Source of the DNA: Alphaproteobacteria bacterium
Lineage (GTDB): Bacteria > Pseudomonadota > Alphaproteobacteria > Rhizobiales > OSC116
Length of the DNA: 64,000 nt
Assembly: GCA_002400495.2 (NCBI GenBank)
Contig: NVQL02000013.1
Coordinates: 47,696-111,695, forward strand
Reading direction: 5' to 3'
A model generated the notes under the pieces. The model was given only the letters and a program-made list of their open reading frames with translations, had not been told where the DNA came from and searched no databases. Made by a program: the position numbers and the translations under genes. This document shows positions 25,697-33,887 of this stretch, piece after piece (position 1 is the first letter of the stretch; each line of letters starts with the position of its first letter).

Positions 25697-26942
25697 ATTT
25701 TGCCTCCTCTACCTCATCTGAATCAAGCGTCTCATCCAAACTCTCACCTTCCGCCAAAGCAGGATATCCAACAGCCAAACGCTTCTCATCAGTGGTCAAA
25801 AAGCTAGCCGCACCAATACGCCGCCACAAAGCTTCACGCTCCGAGCTCAAAGCTTCAATTTTGTCCAAATCAAGCTTTATCACCAGTCTCTCATCCCAGG
25901 CAGGGTTTAACCAGCTCGATAAATTACCAATAAAACGCGTCACCAAAGGCAAAATAGTCTGGCGCAAAAAGTTCCGATTGGCTTCTTGGTAATTAGAAAA
26001 CCGATTGTCGCCAGGAATCCCCAACAACATAGGCGGTACACCCAAAGCCAAAGCAATCTCCCGCGCCGCCACGTGTTTGGCATCAATAAAGTCCATGTCC
26101 TTCGGACTAAACCCCATAGCCGACCAATCCAAACCACCTTCTAATATCATCGGCCTTCCCGCATTGGCATGGCCTTGGTAAGTCTGCTCCAACTCATATT
26201 TCAAACGGTCAAACTGCTCATCAGTCAAATTCCCTTGTCCATCTTGCCCCTTATAAACCACCGCCCCGGATGGCCGCGCGCTGTTGTTCAGCAAGCTCTT
26301 ATTCCACTTACTAGCCGCATTGTGAATCTCAATCGCCAACCGCGCTGCTTTAAACGGGCTCTGGCCATAATGATCATCATTAGGGTTATAAAATGTCTGA
26401 TGCAAAATCGGCTTAATGCCATCGACCAGTTGATTAAATTTCAACTTTTGCGAACCAATCTTATACTCATAACAAGTTGGCCAACCCCGCTCATCCACCA
26501 CCAAACGCACACGGTCAGGCCGCAAACTATAAAGCGCGTCAGGCACAATGTCATCAAGTGCAGATTGCTGCAAATAGCAATTGCCATCAATCAATAGCTG
26601 GCTATAACATTGCTCCAAAAACTCATACCCACTCATATTCATATTGGGATGAGCAATCAAATTAAGCAGCGGGTGATCAATCAATTCCTCATCATCAATA
26701 AACAACTGCAATTGCACCGATGCCGCCGCCTCCGCAATCATCCGCACCGCCCTATGCGCAATCGGGTTTTGCATATAAGCATGCCGCGCCATCGCCGCAA
26801 TGGCAATGTCATCAGTAAAATCACTATTCATCAAAAACCCAAATTCATGACCATATTGAGTCAAAGGCACATAATTCTTACGCTCAGTTTTCGGTTTTTT
26901 ACCAGTATTTTGGCCAAAACCCAGCCGTTGAAGAAATGACAT
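25689..26942 (-). CDS. GTA portal protein (g3)
   Basis: 417 residues of the HK97-type portal family, the dodecameric vertex through which DNA is packed. The family core is clear: AHRAVRMIAEAAASVQLQLF, GYEFLEQCYSQLLIDGNCYL, YYEYKIGSQ-like strand, SPFKAARLAIEIHNAASKWN, SGAVVYKG and AREIALALGVPPMLLGIPGDN. ATG 26942 with an AAGGGGAAAT leader gives the family N-terminus SFLQRLGFG; the longer reading frame start at 26957 is less likely. Confidence 0.95.
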   Translation of the reverse strand: MSFLQRLGFGQNTGKKPKTERKNYVPLTQYGHEFGFLMNSDFTDDIAIAAMARHAYMQNPIAHRAVRMIAEAAASVQLQLFIDDEELIDHPLLNLIAHPNMNMSGYEFLEQCYSQLLIDGNCYLQQSALDDIVPDALYSLRPDRVRLVVDERGWPTCYEYKIGSQKLKFNQLVDGIKPILHQTFYNPNDDHYGQSPFKAARLAIEIHNAASKWNKSLLNNSARPSGAVVYKGQDGQGNLTDEQFDRLKYELEQTYQGHANAGRPMILEGGLDWSAMGFSPKDMDFIDAKHVAAREIALALGVPPMLLGIPGDNRFSNYQEANRNFLRQTILPLVTRFIGNLSSWLNPAWDERLVIKLDLDKIEALSSEREALWRRIGAASFLTTDEKRLAVGYPALAEGESLDETLDSDEVEEAKYE

Positions 26943-26995
26943 ATTTCCCCTTCCCATTGTTTGAAATCCAAATGTTTGAATTCTAATTATTTAAC

Positions 26996-28420
26996 CTACA
27001 AATCTCTAATCCGCGGCACACTCACATCACCATTGAGCAACAAATGACTCACCGCCCACACCAATGCATCAACCCGATCAGGGCTATTTTTCGAACTCAT
27101 AATAAAATGATCAAACTGACACATTTCATCTTCCAATTCTTCAAACATGCCCAAATGATGAACCTTACCCTGCTCATACAAAGCCGCCACAGGCTCAGCC
27201 CGACTTTTCTTGTTTTTCTTAGCAAACACGCCAGCATAAGATATTTGCCCATCAATGGTGCGCAATATAGTCTCCACCATTTCCCCACCTTGGTTCACCT
27301 CAGCCACAATGCGATCAACATTAAATTCATGATAAACCTGCACCGCCTTCTGCGCCCAAACAATCGGGCTGACAGCCTGCATCGTCACATCCGCCAAAAT
27401 ATAAACATGCCGATTGTCATCCACCGCCGCCACAATCATCCCGCAAGCGTTAGATTTTCTATGGCTAGTCGCAGGCGGGTCAATCGCCAAAATAATGCGG
27501 GCAAAATCATCAAAATCATAATTCTTACGGTTGCGCCGCAAATCCTCAATCAATTCATAAGTCCATAACGCACCTTCATTGTCTTCAACGAGCTCACCAT
27601 ATAATTCTTGCCGCCCTAAATTCGTCCCCGCATAATTCGCATCAATAGTGCGCAAAAACGCCCCCGCCAAATTCTGCTTATTGGCAAAAGTCGATGCCTT
27701 GCTCACACAGCTGTTCGGCATCGCCAAAATATCTTTTAATTTTTTTCGATTGCGCGGCGTGGTGGTAATCACAATCTGCGGATGCTGCCCCAACCGCATG
27801 CCAAATTGCAACATGTCCCACACGTCTTCATCATACTGCCACTTAGCAAATTCATCACACCAAGCCGCATGAAATTGCGGCCCTCGCAGGCTTTCTGGCT
27901 CTTCCGCACTGAACAATTGCGCAATCGCCCCGTTCGGCCATTCAAGCCGCTTGCGCGAAGCTATATAAGTCGGCTTCTGGTGCGCAGGATGAATGTTCAA
28001 CAACCCGCTATCACCTTCTAACATCACCTCACGCACATCATTAAATGTCTCACCAATCAAAGCAATCCGCCAAGCAGGTTTTGTGGCAAATGGTTCAATG
28101 CCCAAAGCCATGGCCCTCACCCATTCAGCACCAGCGCGGGTTTTGCCCGCGCCCCTGCCACCTAATAAAATCCAATTCTGCCAGTCTTTGGCATATTTTT
28201 CACTGGTCAGCGGTTGCAAATTCGGCGGCAATTGGTCATCTCTGGCCCATAAATACCAATCAAAATATAATTTTTCTAACTGTTCCTCATCTAAATCTGT
28301 GGCAAATTTTTCAATTTGCTGTTTGGTTAATCGCCGCAAGTTTTTGCGTAATTTCGTCTCGGAATTGTTGGTCCGTTTCATAGATGGTTTCAGGCTCACT
28401 TTGTTGGCTTTGGTCGTCAT
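26996..28420 (-). CDS. GTA terminase large subunit, DNA packaging ATPase/nuclease (g2)
   Basis: 474 residues. The ATPase half has Walker A GGRGAGKTRAGAEW near residues 90-103, LIGETFNDVREVM, the Walker B region with FHAAWCDEFAKWQ and the coupling motif VITTTPRN. The nuclease half has the acidic residues in ILAIDPPATSHRKS, NVDRIVAEVNQGGEMV and a final DRVDALVWAVSHLL. All expected catalytic parts are intact, so packaging is probably possible. The 5' end overlaps the small-subunit gene by 110 bp; ATG 28381 would shorten the overlap to 71 bp. Confidence 0.95.
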   Translation of the reverse strand: MTTKANKVSLKPSMKRTNNSETKLRKNLRRLTKQQIEKFATDLDEEQLEKLYFDWYLWARDDQLPPNLQPLTSEKYAKDWQNWILLGGRGAGKTRAGAEWVRAMALGIEPFATKPAWRIALIGETFNDVREVMLEGDSGLLNIHPAHQKPTYIASRKRLEWPNGAIAQLFSAEEPESLRGPQFHAAWCDEFAKWQYDEDVWDMLQFGMRLGQHPQIVITTTPRNRKKLKDILAMPNSCVSKASTFANKQNLAGAFLRTIDANYAGTNLGRQELYGELVEDNEGALWTYELIEDLRRNRKNYDFDDFARIILAIDPPATSHRKSNACGMIVAAVDDNRHVYILADVTMQAVSPIVWAQKAVQVYHEFNVDRIVAEVNQGGEMVETILRTIDGQISYAGVFAKKNKKSRAEPVAALYEQGKVHHLGMFEELEDEMCQFDHFIMSSKNSPDRVDALVWAVSHLLLNGDVSVPRIRDL

Positions 28421-28595
28421 TCTCAGCCATTTGCATGGCGCGAATATTCTCCAAAGCTTTGATAATCACCGTCAATGTCTTGGCTTGCTTTTCACAAAAT
28501 GCCAAATCAGCTTGCGGCTCTGTTTTGCCCAAAAGAATGATAATTTTGTTCAATTGCCGCTCAAGCTTATCTAATATTAATTTCTGTTTGCTCAT
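28311..28595 (-). CDS. GTA g1, small terminase (TerS)-like protein
   Basis: 94 residues from ATG 28595 (an ATG two codons upstream at 28601 is also possible). It has two long predicted helices forming a hairpin (KLILDKLERQLNKIIILL, then AFCEKQAKTLTVIIKALENI), an acidic Gln/Glu linker and a short C-terminal helix (FRDEITQKLAAINQ). RcGTA gp1 is known to be a TerS without the DNA-binding domain, matching this build and position; the primary sequence is too short for certainty. No clear ribosome site precedes it, and a terminator hairpin ends only about 20 bases before its start. Confidence 0.75.
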   Translation of the reverse strand: MSKQKLILDKLERQLNKIIILLGKTEPQADLAFCEKQAKTLTVIIKALENIRAMQMAENDDQSQQSEPETIYETDQQFRDEITQKLAAINQTAN

Positions 28596-28614
28596 AAGCA
28601 TTTTATATCTGCAT

Positions 28615-28641
28615 AAAAAAACCCGCTCACAAAAGCGGGTT
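28615..28641 (-). terminator. Intrinsic terminator or attenuator directly upstream of GTA g1
   Basis: A perfect 8-bp stem (28620-28627 with 28634-28641) with a 6-base loop is followed on the minus strand by a T-tract at 28615-28619. It lies 140 bp after the UPF0260 stop and 14-20 bp before the g1 start. It may simply end UPF0260 transcripts, but any GTA promoter upstream of it would have to be read through it. Confidence 0.85.
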
Positions 28642-28658
28642 AGGTTCAGGTCAGTTTT

Positions 28659-28681
28659 TTAACCTTTTTAACTGTCCTTAA
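28659..28681. promoter_or_regulatory. Cluster of three TTAA half-sites upstream of the GTA operon
   Basis: TTAA occurs at 28659-28662, 28668-28671 and 28678-28681, with spacers of 5 and 6 bases. CtrA of alphaproteobacteria binds TTAA-N7-TTAA, and GTA genes are under CtrA/GafA control in Rhodobacter. The spacers do not fit exactly and TTAA is frequent in AT-rich DNA, so this is only suggestive. A weak 6-bp hairpin (28751-28768) lies further upstream, just after the UPF0260 stop. Confidence 0.25.
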
Positions 28682-28780
28682 AATATGACAACAAAGCCGT
28701 ACGGTCAAATTGTCATTTTTCTAACTGCAACTAATCCCCGCAAGCCTTTATAACTCAAAATCGAGTTATTTTTCCGTAAG

Positions 28781-29215
28781 TTACCGCTTAGGCCACTGCA
28801 CAATATAATTCACCGCATCCTCATCATCAATGCCCTCTTCACTCACAATGCGCCCAACTGCTGATATTCCAGCGCGCAAAACAGTTTTCGGGTCACCCGA
28901 GATTAACGGGTGCCAATCAGGCAATTTTTTACCCTCATCAAGCAATCTATAGGCACAAGATTTCGGCAACCAATTATACTGGCTGATATTCTTATGTGTC
29001 ATTTTGATACAATCAGGTACAAATTTGGCACGGTTCGGATAGTCACTACATTGGCAAGTTTTCACATCAAGCAGCTTACAAGCCATATTGGTGAATATAA
29101 TCTCACCTGTGTCTTCATCTTCTAATTTAATCAAACAACATTTGCCACAACCATCGCACAGACTTTCCCATTCCTGGTCATTTAATTCACCTAATGTTTT
29201 TTCTTCCCAGAACAT
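28781..29215 (-). CDS. UPF0260 (YcgN-type) cysteine-cluster protein
   Basis: 144 residues with the YkgJ/UPF0260 cysteine cluster: [20 protein letters not shown] near residues 18-38, then [19 protein letters not shown] and PDCIKM, giving eight to nine conserved cysteines likely to hold zinc or an iron-sulfur cluster. The C-terminal [12 protein letters not shown] segment is typical of YcgN. Function is not established. It is divergent from the PBP gene with a 272-bp gap. Confidence 0.9.
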   Translation of the reverse strand: MFWEEKTLGELNDQEWESLCDGCGKCCLIKLEDEDTGEIIFTNMACKLLDVKTCQCSDYPNRAKFVPDCIKMTHKNISQYNWLPKSCAYRLLDEGKKLPDWHPLISGDPKTVLRAGISAVGRIVSEEGIDDEDAVNYIVQWPKR

Positions 29216-29487
29216 ATTCAGTTATTTCATATAGTTACATATTATATAAGATTTATTATGCTAGTTAATAGCACAATCATTATTAGAAATAAATTGATAT
29301 TTTAGTACCCCGCCCACTCACACAAATCCTGTCAATACCTACCCAAAATAACGTCCCAAATCCGCACAGAGAGTTTGGCATAATTCATGCAGTGCCTATA
29401 GTATTGTTATTCATATTTTGTTAACCCATATAACCGTCACATTTTAAGTGGTTGTATATGTTTTGAGTTGGAGTTCGGTAGCGGTCT

Positions 29488-31851
29488 ATGTCCAGAAATA
29501 GTGGCTTTTTAAATTATTTATTAAAAATAGATAGCTTCATGAATAACGCCGTTTATTTCACAGGCAGGTTTCTTAAAAATTTCTGGCGCGGCTTTAATTA
29601 TATCATGAGTTTCATGCGGGTGCGCGGCATTAAGCGCTTCTTCATCGAAATTGTTTCCGATGGTCTCACATTGCTTTTTGTCGGCCTGATTGGGTTTTTC
29701 ATGTTGGGTCAATATGCGCTGATCGATGTCGGCGAAGGCTGGCAACTTTATCAAAAATATTCAGTGACCTTTTACGATAAAAACAACAATCTCATCGGCC
29801 GTCGCGGCGTTCGTCATGATAGCAACGTACCGCTCGAAGAATTACCCGAAAATATGTTATTGGCCGCTCTAGCCACCGAAGACCGTAATTTCTTTAGCCA
29901 TGTCGGTGTCGATCCAAGGGGCATTGCGCGGGCATTAATCCATAACATTCAAAAAACCTCTGGCAATAATCATGGTGCCAGCACCATCACGCAACAGCTG
30001 GCTAAAATGCTGTTTTTCTCACCAGAGCAAACTTTAGAGCGTAAGATTAAAGAAGCCTATATGGCTTTATGGCTCGAGGTCAACCTCACAAAACAAGAAA
30101 TTCTCAGCCTATATTTTGACCGCACCTATATGGGCGCGGGCAATTTTGGCCTAGAAGCCGCTGCTCAATATTATTTCGGCAAATCGGTGCGCGAGGTCAG
30201 CTTAGCCCAAGCGGCAATGTTGGCAGGCCTGTTCAAAGCCCCGTCAAATTATGCCCCGCATATTAATTTAGGCGCTGCACGCGGTCGGGCCAATGTCGTG
30301 CTGAACAATATGGTCAATGCAGGCTTTTTAACTCATGGTGATGTGTTTGACGCGCGTGCCAACCCCGCCTCGGTGGTCAACCGTCACAATCCCGAAAATA
30401 AAGGCGAATATTTCATCGATTGGGCGTTTGAGGAAACTAAAAAAATCGCCAATAACCGCGATTATATATTGCATGTAAAAACCACAATTGATTTAGATTT
30501 GCAAGCAGCAGCACGTCAAGCCATTCAAGATAATCTGCGCCAAAGTGGCGAAAAATATAATGTCGATCAAGCCTCATTGGTCAGCATGGAACATGATGGT
30601 GCCGTATTGGCACTTATTGGCGGCAAAGATTATCGCAAAAGCCAATTTAACCGCGCGGTCAATGCAGCGCGTCAACCAGGTTCGTCATTCAAACCCTTGG
30701 TATATCTAGCCGCGCTTAATTATGGATACAAACCCAATAGCAGTGTGATTGATAGCCGCGTGCGAATTAAAAAATGGTCACCCAAAAATTACAACCGCCG
30801 CTATATTGGCCGCACCACGCTTAACAATGCCTTGGTGCACTCCATCAACAGCATTCCTGTAAAACTGGCACTCGAAATTGGCTATAAAAACGTCATTTCA
30901 ACAGCAAAAAGTTTAGGCATAGATGCCAAATTAACCGCCAATGCGTCCTTACCATTGGGCACAGCATCCATTTCGGTGCTAGATCTAACAGGTGCTTACG
31001 CCACCATTGCCAATGGCGGCACATTGGCACAGCCTTATGGTATTTATGAAATTCGCAATGGCACGGGCAATGTCATTTATAGCCATGACCGCGATGAATT
31101 TGCCGCCAATGTGGTGGCCAACCCACATAAAATTGCTGATTTAAAATATATGCTCGGCAATGTGGTCGAATACGGCACTGGCAGACGCGCCAATTTAAAC
31201 TTCACAAAAACCTATGGCAAAACAGGCACCACCCAAAGCTATCGTGATGCATGGTTTATGGGCTTTACCGATCACTTAGTCACTGGCGTGTGGTATGGCA
31301 ATGATAATTATACGCCGACCAAAAGGCTCACAGGTGGCAATCTACCCGCCATAACGTTCAAAACATTCATGACCAACGCCTATGTCGCCAAATATAATTT
31401 GGACTTGGACAGCCTCGAGCACAACGCGATGGCCAACTTAGCCACACCGCGCAATGCCATCCTCACTGCAACTGCAGGGGTTAAAAACCCAACCATATTC
31501 ATCCAAAGCACCGCAAAAATGTTAAAAAATGCTTCACGTCAAAACAATATCATTACCCTATCAAGCACGGGCAAAAAGTCAGCTGATGTTAATAATGACT
31601 ATGTCACGTTAAACGGCAAAAAAATTAACACAGGTTTTAAAATCACCAAACCCCTCAAGCGCCCGCAATTAAAAACCATCAAAAAAACCAGTCAAAAGAT
31701 AGTGGTGCGGAAAAAAGTGGTAAAAAAGAAAACCACCAAACGCAGCAATATTCACATTCAAAAATCAAACAAAATCAAACAAGTGAGCCCGCATAAAGGC
31801 AATTCAGCATTCATCGATGTCAGCGGGCGGATTGTCATCCTCGGCAACTAA
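29488..31851 (+). CDS. Class A penicillin-binding protein (bifunctional transglycosylase/transpeptidase)
   Basis: 787-residue peptidoglycan polymerase. A basic cytoplasmic N-terminus and a membrane helix (about residues 57-78) lead to a GT51 glycosyltransferase with the catalytic Glu in ATEDRNFFSHVGVDP (near 131) and STITQQLAKMLFFSPEQT. The transpeptidase has SxxK in PGSSFKP (Ser399, Lys402), the SxN motif in VHSINSIP and KTG in TYGKTGTTQ. The last 100 residues form a Lys-rich, low-complexity tail (VRKKVVKKKTTKRS) ending in a short acidic-hydrophobic strand; this tail is unusual and may bind polyanions. Closest to PBP1A-family enzymes without the OB insertion. Confidence 0.92.
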   Translation: MSRNSGFLNYLLKIDSFMNNAVYFTGRFLKNFWRGFNYIMSFMRVRGIKRFFIEIVSDGLTLLFVGLIGFFMLGQYALIDVGEGWQLYQKYSVTFYDKNNNLIGRRGVRHDSNVPLEELPENMLLAALATEDRNFFSHVGVDPRGIARALIHNIQKTSGNNHGASTITQQLAKMLFFSPEQTLERKIKEAYMALWLEVNLTKQEILSLYFDRTYMGAGNFGLEAAAQYYFGKSVREVSLAQAAMLAGLFKAPSNYAPHINLGAARGRANVVLNNMVNAGFLTHGDVFDARANPASVVNRHNPENKGEYFIDWAFEETKKIANNRDYILHVKTTIDLDLQAAARQAIQDNLRQSGEKYNVDQASLVSMEHDGAVLALIGGKDYRKSQFNRAVNAARQPGSSFKPLVYLAALNYGYKPNSSVIDSRVRIKKWSPKNYNRRYIGRTTLNNALVHSINSIPVKLALEIGYKNVISTAKSLGIDAKLTANASLPLGTASISVLDLTGAYATIANGGTLAQPYGIYEIRNGTGNVIYSHDRDEFAANVVANPHKIADLKYMLGNVVEYGTGRRANLNFTKTYGKTGTTQSYRDAWFMGFTDHLVTGVWYGNDNYTPTKRLTGGNLPAITFKTFMTNAYVAKYNLDLDSLEHNAMANLATPRNAILTATAGVKNPTIFIQSTAKMLKNASRQNNIITLSSTGKKSADVNNDYVTLNGKKINTGFKITKPLKRPQLKTIKKTSQKIVVRKKVVKKKTTKRSNIHIQKSNKIKQVSPHKGNSAFIDVSGRIVILGN

Positions 31852-31936
31852 GCTGGGATGCTTAAACCTTCTATATTGACATTTCGGGCAATAAAAGCCA
31901 TTTTGCACAAAAATCACTCTCAAATTCAGGCTCTTC

Positions 31937-33754
31937 ATGTCAAAAGCACAAGTCACAATGCAAAATATCGTCCTCGCTGGCGGCGATGGTATCTTGTTCA
32001 ACCAGCTCAATTTATCGATCAATCAAGGCATGAAAATGGCCATTGTCGGGCGTAATGGTTGCGGAAAGTCCACTTTGCTCAAGCTGATCAGCAAACAGAT
32101 AGATGTCGATGAAGGCACGTTATTTCATCAACCTGGCCTCACCTATAGCATGCTAGAGCAAGTGCCTGACTTAAGTAAATATGAAACCATTTTCGAATTC
32201 ATCACCGATGGCATGGATCCAGATTTAGATTATAAAGTCTATGCATGGCTAGATGAGCTTAAACTCGATAGCATGCGTGACATTAAAAGCCTGTCAGGCG
32301 GCGAGGCGCGTAAAGCTGCTTTGATACGCAGCTTCTATACCGATCCAGATATTTTAATTTTAGACGAACCAACCAACCATTTAGACATTGAATCAATCGG
32401 TTGGTTAGAGAAAAAACTAACCAAATTACGTTCAACCATTATTTTTGTAAGCCATGATAGAGCGTTTCTTGGCAATGTCAGCAATCACGTATTTTGGATC
32501 GACCGCACGCGCGGCCATATGATGAAAAAAAGTTTCACCGAATTTGGTCAATGGCAAGAAAATGTCTTGTCCGACGAAGCCGAAATTCAACGTAAATTAG
32601 ATAAAAATATCGAAGCCGAAACCATCTGGTCTAAAAAAGGCATTAAAGCGAGGCGTACGCGCGATGAAGGTCGGATGCGCGCTCTGCAAGCCCTACGCGC
32701 CGAAAAATCAAAATATATCAAACAAAAAGGCGGCGCCCATGCCAAATTGGCTTCAGGCAATGCCTCTGGTTTAATGGTCATTGAAGCGACAAATATCAGC
32801 AAAAACTTAGGCGAAGGTTCTGCCGAAAAATGCCTGATCGATAATTTTTCCATTCGGATCAACCGTAAAGACCGCATTGCCATTGTCGGGCCAAATGGCG
32901 TCGGCAAATCAACCCTACTTAAAATTCTGATTGGCGAAATGCAGCCAGATACAGGCAAAATCGAACATGGCACCAATCTCACCAAAACCTATATCAGCCA
33001 ATCGAGAGACGATTTAAAAGGCGTCAAACGCGTACGCGATGTATTGGCGCCTGAGGGCGGCGATCAAATTATGGTGCATGGTAGACCTAAAAATATCGTG
33101 GCTTATCTAAAAGATTTCCTATTCAGCCCCGAGCAAATCAGGCAACCAATTAACTCATTGTCAGGTGGTGAGCAATGCCGCTTGCTGTTCGCCAAGGCCT
33201 TTGCCAACCCAACAAACCTACTAATTTTAGACGAACCCACCAATGATTTAGATCTGGAAACTCTTGAATTGCTCGAAGGCTTATTGGCCAATTATGACGG
33301 CACAATTATCCTGATCAGCCATGACAGAGCGTTTTTAGACGCTGTGGTCAGTTCAACCATTTTCATGCATGGCAATGGCAAAATTATCGAATATGCAGGG
33401 GGCTATAGCGAGGCGCAAGAACAGATTAATTCCGAAATTAAACGCCAACAATCCGCCGAGATTAAACCTGTCGAAAAAGTAAAAATGACCGAAGCTTACC
33501 AAGCGCCGCCAAAGACCGAGAAAATGTCTTTTAAAGAGAGTTTTCGCTTAAAGGAATTGGATGAACTGGTTCCAAAAACCGAAGAAGTGATCACGACACT
33601 CACCAAAGAGCTCGAAAAACCGGGGTTTTACGAAAAACAACCGACTGAATTTTCCAAATTAGCTAAAAAACTCGAACATAAAAAATCCGAGTTAGATAAA
33701 ATGGAAGAAGAATGGATTGATCTATTGGCCAAGCAAGAAAATTTAGCCAGCTAA
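31937..33754 (+). CDS. uup: ABC-F ATPase Uup
   Basis: 605-residue cytosolic protein with two ABC ATPase domains and no membrane part. First domain: Walker A GRNGCGKST near residue 36, signature LSGGEARKAAL, Walker B DILILDEPTNHLD. Second: GPNGVGKST near 318, LSGGEQCRLLF, NLLILDEPTNDLD. The linker has GIKARRTRDEGRMRALQAL, and the C-terminal coiled coil (about 530-600) is typical of Uup, which acts on ribosomes and branched DNA structures. The gene starts 85 bp after the PBP gene on the same strand. Confidence 0.92.
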   Translation: MSKAQVTMQNIVLAGGDGILFNQLNLSINQGMKMAIVGRNGCGKSTLLKLISKQIDVDEGTLFHQPGLTYSMLEQVPDLSKYETIFEFITDGMDPDLDYKVYAWLDELKLDSMRDIKSLSGGEARKAALIRSFYTDPDILILDEPTNHLDIESIGWLEKKLTKLRSTIIFVSHDRAFLGNVSNHVFWIDRTRGHMMKKSFTEFGQWQENVLSDEAEIQRKLDKNIEAETIWSKKGIKARRTRDEGRMRALQALRAEKSKYIKQKGGAHAKLASGNASGLMVIEATNISKNLGEGSAEKCLIDNFSIRINRKDRIAIVGPNGVGKSTLLKILIGEMQPDTGKIEHGTNLTKTYISQSRDDLKGVKRVRDVLAPEGGDQIMVHGRPKNIVAYLKDFLFSPEQIRQPINSLSGGEQCRLLFAKAFANPTNLLILDEPTNDLDLETLELLEGLLANYDGTIILISHDRAFLDAVVSSTIFMHGNGKIIEYAGGYSEAQEQINSEIKRQQSAEIKPVEKVKMTEAYQAPPKTEKMSFKESFRLKELDELVPKTEEVITTLTKELEKPGFYEKQPTEFSKLAKKLEHKKSELDKMEEEWIDLLAKQENLAS

Positions 33755-33887
33755 GCGTTCACTTAATTTAAAATCAAATGGCAGTTGCTTGGCGCTGTCA
33801 TTTACCCGCGCCAAATGGCAAATCTCTTGCATTTTGACAAATTAAATGTTCTAAACAGTCAACTTAAAATCAGCCATAAGCACTATA

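Noticed and set aside
26169..28574. Several plus-strand frames of 109-193 codons opposite portal and terminase genes
   Set aside because: Shadows of the GTA genes; His/Arg-rich translations typical of antisense reading, with no family likeness.
15710..28641. Ordinary prophage
   Set aside because: No integrase, repressor, replication genes, attachment repeats or lysis cassette; gene order is that of an RcGTA-like cluster, so GTA is the better reading.
31804..31938. Minus-strand 44-codon frame with a CPKC motif between the PBP and uup genes
   Set aside because: Lies mostly across the end of the PBP gene and the uup start; the cysteine pair could be chance and no ribosome site is clear.
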